This document shows positions 10,347 through 18,792 of a stretch of DNA of 64,000 bases, piece by piece. The notes below the pieces were generated by a model. The model ran no database searches. It saw only the letters and a list, made by a program, of their open reading frames with translations, and was not told the DNA's origin. How positions within the stretch are numbered: the first letter of the stretch is position 1; every line of letters starts with the position of its first letter. The stretch is from Anagrus nilaparvatae (taxonomy: Eukaryota; Arthropoda; Insecta; Hymenoptera; Mymaridae): the NCBI GenBank assembly GCA_022575985.1, contig JAKSXM010000014.1, forward strand, positions 11,036,001 through 11,100,000, in the 5' to 3' direction. The translations under genes were made by a program, and so were the position numbers.

Positions 10347-11285
10347 ACCCCGTTTTTAGAAATTTTAAAATGATTATTAAATTTTAATTAATTCCTATTT
10401 TACTTATTGATTATTATGTATATTTTATATTGACATATGTTAAAAGAGTGTAATATTTTTATGATTGCAAAATAAAGGACCATAATAATAATAATTATAA
10501 TAATAAATAAAATTAAAGCATTAAAAAATGTGCTAAAAGTTTTATTATACTTACTTTTCGAAATCTTCTGCTTTAAAGTACTTGAATGTATTTGACTCAA
10601 GTTTTTGGGCATGAATGTTGTTCCTTCCCCTGGAACTATTTATTTAAATTATATATAAATTTTGTAAAATGCATTATGAGATTTTCTAAAAATTATAATG
10701 TTGTAATTTTCCTCTACCATTTATAAATAAATATTTTTTTAAGAGTATTAAGACTTGTAAAGAAATAAAAAGGGTAATAAACTTACTAAAAATAATCAAG
10801 GACTCCTTTTTCTCGACGAGGTTCAGAGAGGGTTCGTGTAAGTGAGTATAGCGCAAATAAACTCGACTTATACTAAACGGGTATCAGGAGGAATCTAATA
10901 ATAACGCAAATTTACTAAAATTGAAAATGATAAAATAAGAGTACAAAATTACAAAGACTTACCCATATACATATATAAAAGGAGGGTAAGGTAAATTCTA
11001 ATAAGTAAAAATAAAATATAACAAGTAATTATAGTGTCACTCACCAGTTTATTTTGTTAATTAAAATTGAAGTTTAATGTGAGGGATAATATACATTAAG
11101 AACTTAACGCTAATTTTACAATAATGATATTCGCGAATATACGCGGCGCTTACGCAACTTAATAATAACGACGCTACAAATTATTTCGCGACGTGAATTT
11201 AAATATATAATAATAATATAATTTAATATGATCAATTAAAAATCACTGGCCAAGTGATTTTAATATCAATTTACAAACTATAACT

Positions 11286-11327
<42 letters not shown>

Positions 11328-11437
11328 AGAGAGAGAGAGAGAGAGAGAATGAGAGGCATTAATCAAAATTTAATTACAATTTATATATATAAAAATAAGT
11401 GCAGCTAGAACTATATATTTTTAATGCATATACTGCT
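10347..11437. other. gene-free AT-rich stretch with GA microsatellite
   Basis: No coding match on either strand. A (GA)n microsatellite of about 60 bp lies at 11287-11348. TAA/ATA-rich repeats occur at 10487-10520. CTCGACGAGG and cg-rich words around 10815-10875 and 11135-11195 stand out from the AT background without a recognised function. Confidence 0.4.
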
Positions 11438-11469
11438 TTATCTATCTTTTTTAGGTTTTGTAAATTAAA
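11438..11469. repeat. 32-bp direct repeat flanking the gypsy relic (left copy)
   Basis: Identical over 32 bp, same orientation, to 22293-22324 (core TTTTTTAGGTTTTGTAAAT). It abuts the point where the RNase H homology ends. Possible explanations are a long target-site duplication, a recombination junction, or a shared older element. Confidence 0.75.
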
Positions 11470-11787
11470 TGACGACTTGTTTTACAGCGCCTAATCCTTC
11501 TAAGCTTGCATCTGTGTAGATATATATTAGTAAATCTTTATCAAAAATAGCTAAGACTGGTTGTGTACATAGTAATTTTTTTATAGTTTCAAACGATTTT
11601 TGACATTCGTCTGACCATATAACCTTTGGATTTTTTCTTAATAAATTCTGTAGAGGATCTAGTAGTTTTTTGGTATGTACTTATTATAAAAATTTATTTT
11701 ACCTAAAAATTGACGAATATTTTTTTGATTCTTTGGAGTGGGAAAATCTTTTATTGATATTAAATTATCTTTAAGAGGACTAACACG
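11470..11787 (-). pseudogene. Ty3/gypsy RT thumb and RNase H start, 3' part of a split gene
   Basis: Minus strand from 11787 reads RVSPLKDNLISIKDFPTPKN, then IRQFLGKINFYNKYIPKKL, LLDPLQNLLRKNPKVIWS and IYTDASLEGLGAV. These are the RT thumb block and the first catalytic Asp block of RNase H. It is the direct continuation of the RT at 17203-17955: RYLGHIISNN(R) there joins (R)VSPL here once the 11788-17198 insertion and one CACG copy are removed. Sequence homology ends abruptly after GLGAV; RNase H remainder and integrase are missing. Confidence 0.9.
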
Positions 11788-12489
11788 CACGGTGCCCCTA
11801 AAAATTGTTTCAGGGGCACCGTGAATTTGAATTTTTATTTAAATTGTTAAATAAAAATTCAAATCACCCCCAAGATTCTAATGGAAATTTGTTTTTTAGT
11901 TGTTCAGAGTCACAAAAATCAAAAAATGTAAAAACTCCGTCTGGCGCTTTTTTTTTTAGCTAAAAACTGTTTCATTTCGATATTATAATAGAAAATAATT
12001 GGAAAATAATAAATAAGTTTATATAAAAGTTGTTTTAAGTTATGAGTGATTCTTAGTGAATTCAGCAAAAGTTTCCAGGTCCGGTCGCTGAAACCGGCTA
12101 AAAAGTTTTTTTTGCCAATTACCAATCCAAAATGGACTTTGCCCCCAAACTTTAGCCCTTAATATTGAAAACTAAGCCCAGGGCGAATTTTTGAAGAAAA
12201 AAAAAAACGTTTTCATCTTTCCTCAGCCGCTTATTCTTCTTTTATATGCCATTCCTTCCGGAAACGATTAAAAATTATGAAAAAAGAGGTATTTATAGTA
12301 AAATTTCCTCAGGAATCCAGTCCTGCCATTAGTTTTTGAAAATTCCTACACGGGGAGCCAGAAAATCGATAAATTCACAGGGTATTTTACGGAAGCTACA
12401 GAAAAGTTGTATATTCGAGTTTTTTATTAAGCTTCTCAGAAAAAGCGTATTTTTATATATATTTTTGGATGTCATATAAACCTAGATGC

Positions 12490-13433
12490 ATATTTTGACA
12501 TGCATTCCTAATGATAAAATTGATTACACCTTAAAAATTTTTAATTCTTACAATAATAGATTACAATTTACCCATGAACTTGAAGACAATAAAATCATCA
12601 ATTTCTTAGAATTAACCTTAATAAATAATAATAGCAAAATTTTATATAATTGGTATAGGAAAGGCACATCTTCTAATAGATTCTTAAATTTTAATTCATG
12701 TCACACAAAATCACAAAAAATAGGCATGGTGTACACATTGGTTGACAAAGTATACAAATTATCTGATAAAATCTTTCATAATGATAATCTAATCAAGATA
12801 AAATCTTTCTTGAGTAACAATGCATATCCAAATAAATTTATTGAATTTTACATTAAAAAAAGGCTGGATACTTTACATTATAGGGAAAAAAATAATATTG
12901 AAGGTACTAATGGAATAGCTAACAACATAAATAATAAAAAAATGAAATTATGTCTTCCTCATAATAATAGTTTATTTTATAGAGTAAAAAATGCTGTAGA
13001 ACCCTATAATATTCAAGTTGTAGCCAAACCTAATTATATGTTTAGTCAAGTAATTGTCAGAGGCAAAGACAAATTAAATAAATTTCAACAACCTAATAAG
13101 GTGTATAAAATTGAATGCATGAATTGTGATGCCTCATACGTAGGTGAAACCAAACGTGAATTAGGTGTAAGAATAAAGGAACATTTTGATAATTACAGCT
13201 TAGATGATGATAAACACAGTGTTGTTACTGAACATAGAAAATTAGGTCATAAATTTAATTGGAAAGGTGTTAAGGTTCTAGATACTGAACAACATTATCA
13301 TAAACGCACGTTTTCAGAATCTTTCCACATAAAAAGCCAAAAAAATAGTCTTAACAAACAAGAAGACTCAAATAAATTAAATCCAGCCTTTTCTAAATTA
13401 ATCTATGTTTTACAATGTAAAAATATCATATGA
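12490..13433 (+). pseudogene. Penelope-like RT C-terminus and GIY-YIG endonuclease
   Basis: Open frame; its first ATG (12486) lies in the target duplication, so the true coding sequence is truncated and enters at 12490. Residues near 25-75 contain FTHELEDNKIINFLELTL and RKGTSSNRFLNFNSCH, the end of the Penelope RT. From about residue 205 a GIY-YIG nuclease is present: VYKIECMNCDASYVGETKR, then R..EHF, with a catalytic-type Glu in FSESFHI and NPAF near the end. The domain therefore appears complete although the RT catalytic core is missing. Penelope elements use this endonuclease for target nicking. No internal stops in over 310 codons suggests a young insertion. Confidence 0.9.
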
Positions 13434-13790
13434 TAATACAGATTTCTATTGTTATCTTATTTGCATATACTAATAATATTGGATGATAATGTGATTACAT
13501 AATGATACTAGTATAGACATTTGTATTAATTGATACAGATGTCTATACTTGTATTATTATTTGTTATTTTTTTTTCTTTTAAATATTGACAAGTAGATAT
13601 TGTAGTCTACACATACACAAAGTGTAATCAGTATTATGAATATTCATATACAATATGAGCTCTTTAATAAAAACAAAAAGTTTATTATCAAAATAATGTA
13701 AAAAAATTTTTATTATATACTAAATTAGGTAAGATTCATGTAAATATTGTTTTTATACTTGTAATTATAAAATAATTTATTTAATTTTAG

Positions 13791-13825
13791 TCCTGATGAA
13801 GGAGTTAAACGCCTCCGAAATATAG
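13791..13825 (+). ncRNA. hammerhead ribozyme-like motif in Penelope 3' region
   Basis: Reads CTGATGA (13793-13799), one extra A, GGAG, an 8-nt loop, CTCC, GAAA (13817-13820). This is the order of the conserved hammerhead core with stem II between. GTC just before and GAC just after (13790-13792, 13823-13826) could pair. Penelope-like elements are known to carry hammerhead motifs. I could not establish stems I and III or the cleavage site, so activity is unproven. Confidence 0.5.
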
Positions 13826-14187
13826 ACAATGTATTTTTATTTTTTGTAAAATAAAAAGAGTATATAGCTGGAAATCATCGATTAATTTATTTATTTACTT
13901 AAACCTAGATGCGATCGAATTTTCTAAACCCTAAAATAATCGAAAAATCGTAAATTTTCCTCAATTTTTCTTTTTTTTTTCAGTTTTTTGAATTTTCCCG
14001 CTCTAAATGACTCCGAACGATTTGAATAATAAAAATAAATTTCATATAGCTTCTATACTACGAAAATCTTTAGGCTTTAGTATAATCGAGTTTATAGCAA
14101 TGGATTAAAAAAATTCTGATTTTCCTTATTTTTTTACATTTTTTTGTATTTGTGCGGTTACTCTTACAAACCTAACCAGTAGTACTA

Positions 14188-14311
14188 CTCTCTGGCTCAG
14201 AGAGTTATAACTCCCTAAATCAGGGAGTGGACTTCCTAAATTAGAGAGTTAACACCCTGATTTAAAGAGTGAACTGCCTGGGGCAGGGTGTTAACTCCCT
14301 GAAATTTCTGT
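14188..14311. repeat. array of 17-bp palindromes spaced 21 bp
   Basis: Imperfect palindromes of the type CTCCCTAAATCAGGGAG start at 14188, 14211, 14232, 14253, 14274 and (degraded) 14295. Spacing is 23 then four times 21 bp, with 4-6-bp spacers such as TTAA. Two more units lie at 14900-14916 and 14923-14939 on the other side of the loop. They occupy the tip of the foldback element, immediately inside the two arms. Confidence 0.75.
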
Positions 14312-14899
14312 CATCTCCTGGAATACTTTAGAGTTGAAAATGAACCGTACGATGGAAAGCTGATATCCTGGAGGCGTAATTTTTAATTTTTCATTCAAAA
14401 CAATTTTCCGAATTTTCAATATTGTGGACCAATAAACATGAAAATAGAAACTTTCTACTTTACCTGAGGGTTTTCGAGGTTGAGAAAATCGTTTTTATAA
14501 ATAAAAATTTTAATTTTTTTGACCTTGCATATTTTCTGGTTTTCCAAGGTCGAGACAAACGTTTTTATGAATTAAATATGCTAGGGTAAAAATATTTTCA
14601 TAATTCAAAAAGTTTTTCTTAAGCTCGCAAATCCCCAGGAAATATAGAAAGTTCCTCTTCATGTTTTTCGTTCTGCCATATTGGAAAATCGGCAATTATT
14701 CTGGGTCAAATAATGAAAAATTTCATTAATAAAAACGTTTTAACGACCTTGAAAACCTCACGGCAATGTAAAAAGCTTATTCTGTTTTTTTATCTGCCAT
14801 CTTGGAAAATTGGAAAAAATGCTAGGGCGAAAAAATTAAAATTTTTATTCATAAAAATGATTTTCTAAACCTCGAAAAACCCCCAGGTAATGTAGAAAG
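14312..14899. repeat. satellite-related monomers in foldback loop
   Basis: Contains TGCCATATTGGAAAATCGG (about 14672) and TGCCATCTTGGAAAATTGG (about 14793), each followed by ATGAAAAATT/AATTAAAATT, CATAAAAA and TCGAAAA...GTAATGT blocks. These are diverged copies of the monomer seen at 6.0-7.2 kb. It lies between the two parts of the palindrome array, so it was probably gained by the foldback element. Confidence 0.6.
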
Positions 14900-15974
14900 T
14901 TCCTTGATTTAGGGTGTTAAAACTTTCTGAGTCAGAGAGTAGTGCTACTGGTTATGTTTGTTAGAGTAACCGCACAAATACAAAAAAATGTAAAAAAACA
15001 AGGAAAATCAGAATTTTTTAAATCCATTGCTATCAACTCGTTTATACTAAAGCCTAAAGATTTTCGTAGTATAGAAGCTATATGAAATTTCCTGGAGAAT
15101 CCAAATCTAAACTTATTTGACTCGTACGTGGTCATTTAGTGCGTGAAAATTCAGAAAAACTGTTGAAAATGATGAAAATCCGAATTTTGTATTTGAGGCA
15201 TTTGGTGTGAGCTCGTTTACATTAAAGCCTAAAAAATATTTAAATAAAGAAAGTATGTAAAATTTCCCTGGGAATCCGAATTTTTCCTTATTCAAATCAT
15301 TCGGAGTCATTTAGAGCGGAAAAATTCAAAAAACTAAAAAAAAAAAGAAAAATTTAGGAAAATTTACGATTTTTCGATTATTTTAGGGTCTAGGAACTTC
15401 GATCGCATCTAGGTTTATATGGCATCCAAAAATATATATAAAAATACGCTTTTTCTGAGAAGCTTAATAAATAACTCGGATATAAAATTTTTCTGTAGCT
15501 TCCGTAAAATACCCTATGAATTTATTGATTTTCTGGCTCCCCGAGTAGGAATTTTCAAAAACTACTGGCAGGACTGGATTTCTGAGGAAATTTTACTATA
15601 GTACCTCTTTTTTCATAATTTTTAATCGTTTCCAGAAGGAATGGCATATAAAAGAAGAATGAGCGGCTGAGGAAAGATGAAAACGTGTTTTTTTTCAAAA
15701 ATTCGTCCTGGGCTTAGTTTTCAATATTAAGGGCTAAAATTTGGGGACATAGTCCATTTTGGATAGGCAATTGGCAAAAAAAACTTTTTAGACGGTTTCA
15801 GCGACCCGACCTGGAAACTTTTGCTGAATTCACTAAGAACCACTCTTATAAAAATTAATTTTTAATGTACAAAATTTTTTATAACATTAAATTTACTAAA
15901 AAAAAATAGTTTTACGAAAAAAAAAGACCTAGAAGCAACTGGCACACAGTGTGCCGATTCAATCAAAAATCTGC

Positions 15975-16290
15975 TGACTTCTTAGAATTTAATTTTTTCA
16001 CCCACTTATTTTTTTAAATCCTTCGTATACTATCCTACTTTTATGGAAACCTGCTACTTTTTAAAAATTTTTACTCTTTGACTCAGGAAAAAGGCAATAG
16101 TGTCCATAAACAAGGTTTTTTTAATTGCAAATAAAGTTAGTAACCCTGTGAATACAATTTTTGCGTATACACCAATGTATAATGGGTGAATTTAAATTGT
16201 AAAAATTTGAAATAGTAGCAGGTTTCCATAAGAGTACCATAGTATACGAAGGATTTAAAAAAATAAATGGGTTAAAAAATAAACTTTTAC
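15975..16290. mobile_element. inner MITE, inverted repeat about 95 bp
   Basis: AAATCCTTCGTATACTAT...GGAAACCTGCTACT on the left (about 15985-16080) is inverted on the right (about 16185-16285: AGTAGCAGGTTTCC...ATAGTATACGAAGGATTT). The two arms enclose about 100 bp. A short foldback inside the 15852-16989 element. Confidence 0.65.
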
Positions 16291-16794
16291 TTTTTTTTTG
16301 GTAAAACTATTTATTTATTTATTTATTGAAGTGCGCAATGCGATTCATAGCATCTTATACACCGTGGGCCACAGCACTCGAAGTAGTGAATTCCGTCCTT
16401 TTTATTACCCATCCCACCCATTTTGCCCCCAACAGAATTCAGACAACGAGAGCTATGGTCTTTGGGCTACAGATCCTGGAGTTTCCTTTCCCCGATATAT
16501 GAAAGCCCCAACTGCAGGATCTGTAGTCCGTTGTGCGGTAGCAGCCGACTGTTGATAGAAGTACTCGCATTTGCCCGGACTTTTTTGTATTTTTTTGGTG
16601 GACTTTCGTCCAATTTTTTGTGTCCGTGAGTATAGGAAAACTGCCAAAACCTTACTCGAGTACAGCCGGTTACTTTAAGTCAGATTATCAAGATAATTTT
16701 TTAGTGAGCAAGCTTCGAACGTCGAATTATCTTTCAAATCATCCTTATTTCACCTCCCGAACATCGTGGACAAATTTTTTTTTTTTTAATTAAA

Positions 16795-16918
16795 AAAAGC
16801 GGAGTATATAGGCAGGATTCGAGGTGGTCACCCATCCAAGTATATGCCGCGCGCTGCGCTGCTTAACCTGTACGGTTACCGCCTTCGAACCACTACTGAC
16901 ATACCACGGTGCCGGTTT
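16795..16918 (-). pseudogene. 5S rRNA-like fragment (possible 5S-derived SINE)
   Basis: Minus strand reads GTTAAGCAGCG, then after a divergent GC-rich stretch TACTTGGATGGGTGACC (complement of 16826-16842) and ends GCTTTTTTT like a Pol III terminator. Those two blocks are the internal control region and middle part of eukaryotic 5S rRNA. The 5' third does not match 5S. It is either a decayed 5S pseudogene or the head of a 5S-derived SINE (SINE3 type). Confidence 0.6.
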
Positions 16919-17202
16919 ATTTTTGGTAAAACTATTTTTTTTTAGTAAATTTTATGTTATAAAAGATTTTGTACATTAAAAATTATTTTTTATAACTTAA
17001 AACAAATTTTATACAAACATATTTATTATTTTCTAATTATTTTCTATTATAATATCGAAATGAAACAGTTTTTAGCTAAAAAAAAAAAGCACCAGACGGA
17101 TTTTTTAAATTTTTTGATTTTTGTAACTCTGAACAAATTTCTATTGGAATCTTGGGGTTAATTTGAATTTTTATTTAAATTGTTTCAGGGGCATCGTGCA
17201 CG

Positions 17203-17955
17203 GTTATTACTTATTATATGTCCTAAATATCTTACTGAATCTGCTGCAAAAATACATTTTGAGAATTTTAGTCTAAAACCTTCTGTCAATATGGCATCCA
17301 ATAATATTTTTAAATGATCAATATGTTCATCAAAAGTTTTAGAAATAATTAATATATCATCTATATAATTTACTACGAAATTTGAAAGACAATATTTTCT
17401 TATAATATTACTTAGGATTCTTTGAAAAATTGCTGGTGACGTTTTTAATCCAAATGGTAAGCAATTCCATTGAAATTGTCCACTTTTAGTAACAAAAGCT
17501 GTTTTATGCCTGTCTTCAATCCTTAAAGGGATGGACCAAAAAGCTGAGTTTATGTCTAATGTAGTACAATATTTACAATTTCTTGTTTTTACCATTATAT
17601 CTTCTATTAACGGGAAAGGTTGTGCTTGAGAAACCACTGTTTCATTTAAATAACGAAAGTCAACACAGAGTCTTGACTTATTATTTTCGTCTTTTTTGAA
17701 GGCCATAGTCACTGGAGCAGCAAACGGACTATAAGATTCTTCAATTAATTTTTTGTCTATTAATCTTGAAATTTGGTATTCAATTTCTTTATTATCTTCT
17801 GGAGAACATCTATATGGTCTTTTGCTACAATATTTATCTACTAGCAAATCTATTCGTGCTTCGTAATCTTTTACAGTACCAATGTCGTATTTATCTCTTG
17901 CAAATGTAGACCTATTATTATCTATAATTTTTTCTATTTTTTTTTGTTGCTTCAT
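17203..17955 (-). pseudogene. Ty3/gypsy reverse transcriptase, 5' part of a split gene
   Basis: RNA-dependent DNA polymerase fingers and palm. Down the minus strand: SRLCVDFRYLNETV, CTTLDINSAFWSIPL (motif A Asp), QWNCLPFGLKTSPAIFQRIL (motif B), NYIDDILIIS (motif C, YIDD), GFRLKFSKCIF and VRYLGHIISNN. All three catalytic Asp residues are present and the frame has no stop. It runs into the foldback element at 17198; the six residues after NNR come from that element. The frame is continuous upstream with the linker and, across one TAA (18187-18189), with the protease. The thumb continues at 11470-11787. Confidence 0.92.
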
Positions 17956-18004
17956 ATTTAAATGGTTTATTTCAATTTTAAAATTATCAACATTTATGTG
18001 TTCA

Positions 18005-18189
18005 TTAAAATTTATTTCTGATTCCCTACTAGGGATTGAATATTTTGTAGTCGTATCTTCTACATTTTTTATTTTTTCTGATTCCTTATCAGGAATTGGA
18101 TTATTTGTAGCCGTATCTTCTACAATTTTAAATTTTTCTGATTCCTTATCAGGAATTGTATTCTTTGTAGCCGTATCTTCTACAATTTA
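18005..18189 (-). repeat. three 60-bp repeats in the protease-RT linker
   Basis: Three in-frame copies of a 20-residue unit, VEDTATKNTIPDKESEKFK-like, each 60 bp. On the plus strand TCTGATTCC...TATCTTCTAC recurs at about 18017, 18078 and 18138. The most upstream copy begins with a TAA where the others have AAA, which interrupts pol by a single substitution. Confidence 0.85.
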
Positions 18190-18530
18190 AAATTTTTTTG
18201 AATTTCTTTTTTGTGTAATATTTAAGTTTTGGTCTTGATTTAATTTAAATTTTTTTACCATATCTAACCCGATTAAAATATCGTGGTCGAAATTTTCGTT
18301 ATCTATTACAAATAAATCAGTTTCTTCTTCAATATCGAAGATTTTAATTTTTATGGTAACCAAACCATTTGATTTTTTTACACCATTAATCGTCCGCAAA
18401 TTAGCACCTATGTTACTATTTAAATTTTCATTTTTTATTTTTAATATTTTTGAATTTATTAAAGAAGTATTTTGACCCGGAATCATTTATTCCAGATGTT
18501 TCAAAATTATTATTTAACAGTAGTTTTACT
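18187..18530 (-). pseudogene. Ty3/gypsy aspartic protease, one frameshift at the active site
   Basis: Minus strand near 18515-18490 reads ETSGINDSG in one frame and continues as NTSLINSKILKIKN in another, so a 1-nt shift follows the catalytic DSG. Downstream are GANLRTINGVKKS (flap-like) and FDHDILIGLDMVKKF, the conserved ILIG(L)D block of retropepsins. Ends at a TAA (18187-18189) that separates it from the linker and RT. Would process Gag-Pol if intact. Confidence 0.8.
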
Positions 18531-18792
18531 TTGATTAATGGTGGAAAAACAAGTTTTTTTGATTTGTATCCTTTAATTCAGCTTCAATTTCTGCATTATT
18601 TATTAGATTTATATGAGTTTTTTTACCTTCTACAATTTTTTCTTTATTCTTAAACCAGCATGTAGATTCTTGATGATAACGATTTGTGTATCCCATTTTT
18701 TCACAATTTTTACATGGTTTTTTCTCTTGTTTTTCTTTACCTTCAAAATTTTTTACACTTTTTTTATATTCAGAATTTTTGTTATTTACCAT
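18531..18792 (-). pseudogene. Ty3/gypsy Gag zinc-knuckle end
   Basis: Lys-rich stretch followed by PCKNCEKMGYTNRYHQESTC, a Cys/His zinc-binding motif of the C-X2-C...H-X5-C kind in insect gypsy Gag, then NLINNAEIEAELKD leading into the protease. The Met at 18790-18792 need not be a true start: the capsid half of the same gag is at 21.6-22.2 kb and 2.8 kb of unrelated sequence lies between. Confidence 0.7.

Larger units (their letters stand above)
12490..13899 (+). mobile_element. Penelope-like element, 5'-truncated, with 13-bp target duplication
   Basis: Inserted in the left arm of the foldback element. The flanks are TAAACCTAGATGC at 12477-12489 and 13900-13912; the uninterrupted sequence is seen in the opposite arm near 15400-15416. 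Contains the 3' part of the Penelope ORF (to 13433), a 3' region with a hammerhead-like motif at 13791-13825, and an AT-rich tail. Confidence 0.9.
15852..16989. mobile_element. nested TIR element in foldback right arm
   Basis: About 65-bp inverted ends (15853-15918 against 16926-16985: TTTTTAATGTACAAAATTTT and its complement). TTATAA flanks both sides (15846-15851 and 16990-16995), while the corresponding place in the other arm has no such insert. Inside are a smaller inverted-repeat MITE (about 15975-16290), about 350 bp of higher-GC sequence at 16340-16690 without a secure match, and a 5S-like piece at 16795-16918. No transposase seen. Confidence 0.7.
11788..17198. mobile_element. foldback DNA transposon with long inverted arms, inserted in gypsy RT
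   Basis: Ends are CACGGTGCCCCT (left) and the inverted form ...GGGGCATCGTG (right), flanked by CACG at 11784-11787 and 17199-17202; removing the element and one CACG restores the RT reading frame. The left arm is 11788-12489 plus 13913-14187; the right arm is 14941-15851 plus 16990-17198, inverted and clearly homologous. The left end also carries an extra perfect hairpin with 12-bp arms (11788-11799/11812-11823). The right arm holds an additional tandem copy of a roughly 190-bp block (15110-15310). No transposase is visible; superfamily unknown. The CACGGTG start only loosely recalls Transib-type CACWRTG ends, and a 4-bp duplication does not fit Transib. Confidence 0.85.

Noticed and set aside
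11788..11823. CACGGTG end as a Transib/RSS-like heptamer
   Set aside because: Fourth base and the 4-bp duplication do not fit Transib, and no nonamer or transposase is seen.
16298..16647. Overlapping frames at 16.3-16.65 kb, possibly LINE-derived
   Set aside because: GC is higher than around, but no motif is convincing on either strand; left as unidentified content of the nested element.
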